Assembly (NCBI RefSeq): GCF_002878395.1
Contig: NC_061114.1
Span: 167,736,205 to 167,800,204 of the forward strand
Length of the DNA: 64,000 nucleotides
Origin: Capsicum annuum
Lineage: Eukaryota > Streptophyta > Magnoliopsida > Solanales > Solanaceae
Reading direction: 5' to 3'
Of the stretch, positions 59,991-64,000 are shown one piece after another (positions within the stretch are counted from its first letter, which is position 1; each line of letters begins with the position of its first letter). A program made the translations under genes and the position numbers. The notes under the pieces are model-generated. The model made no database searches. It had not been told where the DNA came from and saw only the letters and a list, made by a program, of their open reading frames with translations.

Positions 59991-60470
59991 ATAGACTCAG
60001 TAATAAAAGCAGAATTAGAAATATCTGCATTATTGACAGTCTCTTGAACAGTATTCAGTATAAATAAACCCCTACTAAGGTATCCTTTCCCAATAAAGTT
60101 TCTTCCATCAGAAATAATTATTTTATCAACTTCAAAAATAAGTTTAAAGCCTACTTTATTTAGAAGTTCTCCAGAAACTAAGTTTCTATGGAGAGAGAGA
60201 ACATATAGAACATTGTTCACTAGTAATGTTTTACCAGAAGTTAATTTAAGAGAAATTTTTCCTTTACCCATAATTCCAGCAGTAGTGGAGTTACTCATGA
60301 AGGTGCACTCGCCATCAATGGACTTGACAAAGTCATGGAACAACTTTTTATTGGCGTAAAAATACCTTGAAGCCCCTGTGTCCAACACCCAGTCAAACTT
60401 GTTAGCTATCAGGTTCATCTCAACGACTACTGCAACAATCACTTCATCACCCTTACGAAAATAAACTTGG
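59969..60470 (-). pseudogene. Protease and pre-integrase region of the copia element
   Basis: A 157-codon minus-strand frame reads NKFDWVLDTGASRYFYAN (active-site DTGA intact), KSIDGECTFMSNSTTAGIMG, LTSGKTLLVNNVLYV, RNLVSGELLNKVGFKL and GKGYLSRGLFILNT. These are standard copia protease and spacer strings. The end (CGMVD) is where the GAG-pre-integrase box HGRLGH would lie, and it is degraded. Confidence 0.92.
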
Positions 60471-60479
60471 ACATCATTT

Positions 60480-60805
60480 TAACCTTCCTGTTTTGAGTTT
60501 TGCAAACTATCCCATATTTCTTTAGCAGATTTATAAGTAACAAATAAATCAAATGAAGTGTTAGTCATATGACTCAATAAATGTCCTCTAGCATTTTTTC
60601 TATCATTTTTAACCTTCTTTTTAACAAATTCATCAACAATCACAACAGTGTTAGAATCATTAATAATGTTAGAACCATCATTAAATAAACATAATCAACT
60701 TTTAATTGTTCTAAGAAAGTCAGAAGTTCTTGTGACTAACGTTTAAAATTATTTTCATCCAATGACTCAAGTTTTGACAAAAAAAATTTGTTCAAAGAAA
60801 TATCC
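60480..60805 (-). pseudogene. Truncated gag of the copia element
   Basis: From about 60805 on the minus strand: SLNKFFLSKLESLDENNFKR, a QELLTFLEQLKVDYVY-like string, then GHLLSHMTNTSFDLFVTYKS and AKEIWDSLQNS. These are copia gag (UBN2-type) strings. The remaining two thirds of gag, including the zinc knuckle, is missing, and the text jumps to the protease (GDEVIVAVVVE). Several frameshifts are present. Confidence 0.82.
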
Positions 60806-60843
60806 ATTTATCAATATTTTATATAAGAAAATCGCTTTCAAAT

Positions 60844-61488
60844 TATTGAAAAAATACTACAATATTGATATTAGAACTGAAATTATTAATAGTAGGAGAA
60901 TAGTCACAAATACTATGTCGTGGCAAGCCACTGCCTTGAAAGTAATTTTGGCTCGACTCTGGTGAAAATCCTTCTAGCCGGTCATTCCCCAAGGTTCCAT
61001 AACTACTTCCAAACACTTGTACTCATGGTTGAAAGTTTGGAGGATGCCCAAACCAATTGCCCAAAAGTTATAAAAGAAGGAAGCCAAGATTAAGGCAGAG
61101 AATTGGTGAAGGGGAGAGAGAATTTTATTTTTTATGTTTTCTTACATTTTTAGTTTTCAAATGATACTCCTTAAATAGGTATATCATTTGCGTTTCATCC
61201 ATCAAAAGAGTGAATGAAGACAAACAGAGTTAATGTACATAATGTAACATTACTCTTAAATTAATGACAAAGTCATAGTGACTAGTAACTTTCAAGACTT
61301 AAGAATGTCTATTCATTTACAAAGTTACATTTATAAGAAACCATCATTTGAATGAATGTATAATATTTATGAAGTAGTAACTCTCCATCCTATAAATTCT
61401 TATGATTTGCGAAAGTTTACACAGATTTATTACAAAGAGTTACAAAAATTTTTAATCTTTGCATTAATTAAGAAGGAATTATCCCTCA
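60844..61488 (-). mobile_element. 5' LTR of the copia element
   Basis: 645 bp, TATTGAAAAAATAC (first bases decayed from TGTTGG) to TTATCCCTCA on the + strand. Similar to the 3' LTR throughout, with scattered substitutions and a 12-base or so insertion near 61055. No convincing met-tRNA primer site was seen beside it. Confidence 0.92.
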
Positions 61489-61493
61489 AAATG

Positions 61494-62110
61494 TAGAGTC
61501 ATAAACTAGAGCTCCTGATAAGGTTTACCATCCCTATCTTTGATATAATAGGAGTTCTTGGCTATCATGTTTGCGAAATCCTCTGTCAAGGATCATCTAA
61601 TAAGAATGTGCCTATTCCTAAACACTCTATCTAACATGCGCCTTTAATACTAATTCGGTAAGGCAAATATTTCCTTGTGTTTTCAATGTCAGGCCACCCT
61701 TGTGAGTACTTTCCAATTATGGCAAATTACAATTTCTATCAAATTCATTCAATTAACTTCTTCTTCTATCCATATCACATAGGGAACACCATTAATGACT
61801 TTAAGTGTTTGATAGGTGTGTGTTCAATGTTGGTGTTTTGTTAGAGTGGTACCATTATTTAGAGTTGACGGATTGAGCAACATTCCATAGTTTAGGGGAA
61901 GGCATTTAGGAGATTTGCTAAGAGAAGCTTCAGGTTCTTGGAAATTTTTATCAGCGTCTAAGGTAATTGGTTTGTATGGAAGCGGAGGAAACTTTGTATT
62001 GAACAAAGATATGTGACCAGCTTAGCTGGACTGACTATGGCCGACGGCGGCTATGGTGGCATTATGAGTAGGGTTAGGTCAAGAGAGGAAGGGGAGAAGA
62101 GAGCATTTTC
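61494..62110 (-). pseudogene. LINE ORF1 N-terminal part
   Basis: The minus strand carries a decayed DUF4283-type domain: RVFRNRHILIR, SLTEDFANMIAKNSYYI and KDRDGKPYQEL just before the copia junction at 61494. Upstream is a proline-rich start (FNTKFPPLPYKPITL) in a 60-codon frame at 61824-62006. It joins to KVDRDTTQAI at 53386 across the copia element. ORF1 of plant L1-type LINEs binds element RNA. Confidence 0.68.
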
Positions 62111-64000
62111 ATTGAAATTGTTTCATGTTATTATGAATGACTCAACGACTCTACTATGGATTGAACCCAGAATCCAAAATGACTTAAATTAGTATAGAAA
62201 TTGTTTTATCATCTGAATCAATAAATGTACTCTTTTTTCCTCATAGATATAACTAGTCCACTATTAAAATTTTCTTAATTTATATATATATATATATATA
62301 TTTACTAAAATGAGCAAATTATAATTCATAATCAAGATATCAAAATATCTTCCGACATTCCACTGACTATGTTCATTTTCTGTTATAAATAAATATTTAT
62401 AATTATAAAGTTTCAAATATACATAATTTTAATTATAAAAATTTGCTAATCAAATGTAGTAGTAATTAGTTATTCATTAATATAATCATTTCATAGAGTG
62501 TGTACAATCTCTTAAGTCATACATGATTTTTACTTTTTACAAAATTTAAAATGATAGATCCTTTTTTTTATTTACAAAATATAAACTTATAAGTTAAATT
62601 TTACATTTAAAACCACAATTTGAATTTTCAAATTATATTTTTTTGGAGAGCTTAAAATTTGAAATCATGATCTCAAATCACATGTACAAACAAATACTAA
62701 ATATTACTTTTTTTTTTTTAAAATTCAACCAATACTCAGGCTGCCTTACTAATCCTATTTTATGTGCCTTAAGGTATGGTCCGGAAGCTGGTTTGGACAT
62801 GAGTTATGTAGGTATCAAATCTTGCGAAAGAAATCTCATGTTTGGCTGTGAGTTAGAAGATAAGTTATTCATACATGTATAAGGTATGAGGGAATCTATC
62901 TATTATTTTATTCAAAATAATAGGTAAAGCAATTTCTACAAGTGTAATTAAAACTTGTATAACTAATTCCAATATAAAGTAATACATAAATTCCTCCTTA
63001 TCTAGTCCATGTATTACTAATTTTGCATAATTCAACACGCTAGAAAACGACCCCTAAACTTTTATTTGATCATTTTATGTGCCTTAAGTTGATGAGGTGT
63101 GAAATTTAAGTAGAGAAAAATATATATAAATTAAAATCTTATGATTACGATTAAATTTCTCTGTGTGTATATATATTTAAAAAAATAGAAAAATAATTAT
63201 TTTGTTTTAGCAATTTTTTTTAAAAAAGATAAACACATAAATCAACATAGATTAATCCACAAAATTTGCGATGAATTCCTTTACAACTTACAAACACAAA
63301 AAAAGACAAATAAAAAATCATAACACGGTAAACGAATTGAACACAAACAAAATTTATAAAGAATTGAACCACACGCTTATTAACACAGTAAGCTGCATTT
63401 GTGAGCTAGAGATAATTTTTTGAACTGTAAAATTATGGTCAGTAGTATGTTTCCTTTATGGAAGATGGAAATGGAGGTCGTAAAATTTCAATGAAAATGT
63501 GGAATTAATTTTTTGTTTGATTAATTTCTATGAAATGATTTTAAATACAATGAAAATTCCATTTATAAAAACCAGCTTCAGCTAGGTACTAAATTTATTT
63601 TTGAAAATAAGCTATTATCATAAGTAGTACTACTTCATTTCCATGAAATGTACTCTACAGGTCCTCTCAGCTGAAATTAACAAATACTACATAGGCAAAA
63701 ATATTTAAATTGGAGTTATCCTAATTAATCCACACACCTACTCAAACTCACAAAACCCATTCCTTCTCCAACATACACAAACAACTCCCAATCCCCATGC
63801 AAAAATGTAATTTCTCAAACTTCTTAATTTTTTTTGGAACGATTAGCTATCTTGACTTGTAGTGCTTTTCGTGCAGTTTTCGAGTTTGTAAATTATGATT
63901 TAAAATTATTTAAAGAGTCTATACCTTTATTCATAATAAAAATTAACTCTAACCCTCATACTCTGAACCTCTTCACATAAATTGGGATAGAAAGAGTGCT
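62111..64000. other. AT-rich noncoding stretch
   Basis: No protein domain, RNA gene or LTR was recognised. There is a (TA)n microsatellite at 62281-62301, long T and A runs (62710-62720, 63205-63225), and a possible small insertion flanked by 17-bp direct repeats (see next entry). The LINE 5' untranslated end may occupy the first one or two hundred bases. Confidence 0.6.
62757..63088. repeat. Possible small mobile element between 17-bp direct repeats
   Basis: ATTTTATGTGCCTTAAG occurs at 62757-62773 and 63072-63088, identical over 17 bp and flanking 298 bp. Inside are a perfect hairpin CTATTATTTT-ATTC-AAAATAATAG (62900-62923) and a smaller one around TACAAGT/ACTTGTA. No tRNA-like boxes were seen. 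The repeats could be target duplications of a SINE-like insertion or simply chance duplication. Confidence 0.4.

Larger units (their letters stand above)
53387..61493 (-). mobile_element. Ty1/copia element with TSD AAATG, itself split by a solo LTR
   Basis: The element is 53392-61488 (8097 bp; about 4.67 kb without the nested LTR). AAATG duplications lie at 53387-53391 and 61489-61493. In minus orientation the order is 5' LTR, gag start, protease, integrase, RT, RNase H, 3' LTR: integrase before RT defines copia. It sits in ORF1 of the LINE. Gag is mostly deleted and the integrase end plus RT start are also deleted, so it could not have moved by itself in this form. Confidence 0.93.

Noticed and set aside
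62643..62882. 79-codon + strand frame as a host exon
   Set aside because: AT-rich context, no splice or domain evidence, and it partly lies in the possible small insertion.

Overview
This window is plant nuclear DNA from a repeat-dense, probably pericentromeric or otherwise gene-poor, region. I found no host gene, tRNA or rRNA. The LTR styles (long gypsy LTRs opening TGTAACACCC or TGTAATACCC, a met-tRNA primer site reading TGGTATCAGA, CG-rich tracts inside the LTRs) resemble repeats of Solanaceae such as pepper, potato, tomato or eggplant. That assignment is family-level recall and was not searched. Almost everything is a stack of nested transposable elements, and I resolved much of the nesting from target-site duplications (TSDs).

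Layout. 1-3013 is the 3' end of an Athila/Tat-like gypsy element on the + strand, with its 3' LTR at 1712-3013. It sits in the integrase of gypsy element Z (minus strand, 3014 to about 14725). Z carries two solo LTRs: 5738-8702, which contains a 100-N assembly gap, and 10123-12297, with TSD TGGAT. 14726-16270 is the reverse-transcriptase (RT) end of a LINE on the minus strand. 16271-17125 plus 34825-35357 is a 5' LTR copy of gypsy element W (+ strand), split by the 17.7-kb gypsy element Y (minus strand, 17126-34819, TSD AAAAG). Y in turn holds a solo LTR (18066-20564, TSD TTAAC), an Athila-like deletion derivative (22693-26178, TSD AATAAC) and a third LTR insertion (about 29308-31887).

35358-44583 is the most unusual block. 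A decayed caulimovirid-like (plant pararetrovirus) relic on the + strand has movement-protein-like and coat-protein-like remains, a GATA-box-rich promoter with TATA box, and a polyadenylation signal. It is flanked by inverted copies of its leader region, and the right copy is split by a solo LTR (41103-44162, TSD GTTTG). 44584-48930 is the W pol remnant, interrupted by a Mutator-like (MULE-type) element (45434-46867, 9-bp TSD AAAGAACTA). Its 3' LTR copy starts near 48945. 50941-53386 and 61494 to about 62110 are the endonuclease and ORF1 ends of a LINE on the minus strand, split by a copia element (53392-61488, TSD AAATG). That copia element is split by another solo LTR (56086-59504, TSD CAACA) carrying an 82-bp tandem array. 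62111-64000 is AT-rich DNA without a recognisable gene.

None of the pol genes looks functional: all carry stops and frameshifts, and two RT active sites are mutated. The copia element is the best preserved, with recognisable LTR pairs, an intact YMDD and a clean TSD. The inferred order of events is: LINE first, then W, Z and the copia element, then Y and the MULE, then the Athila derivative and the solo LTR parents.
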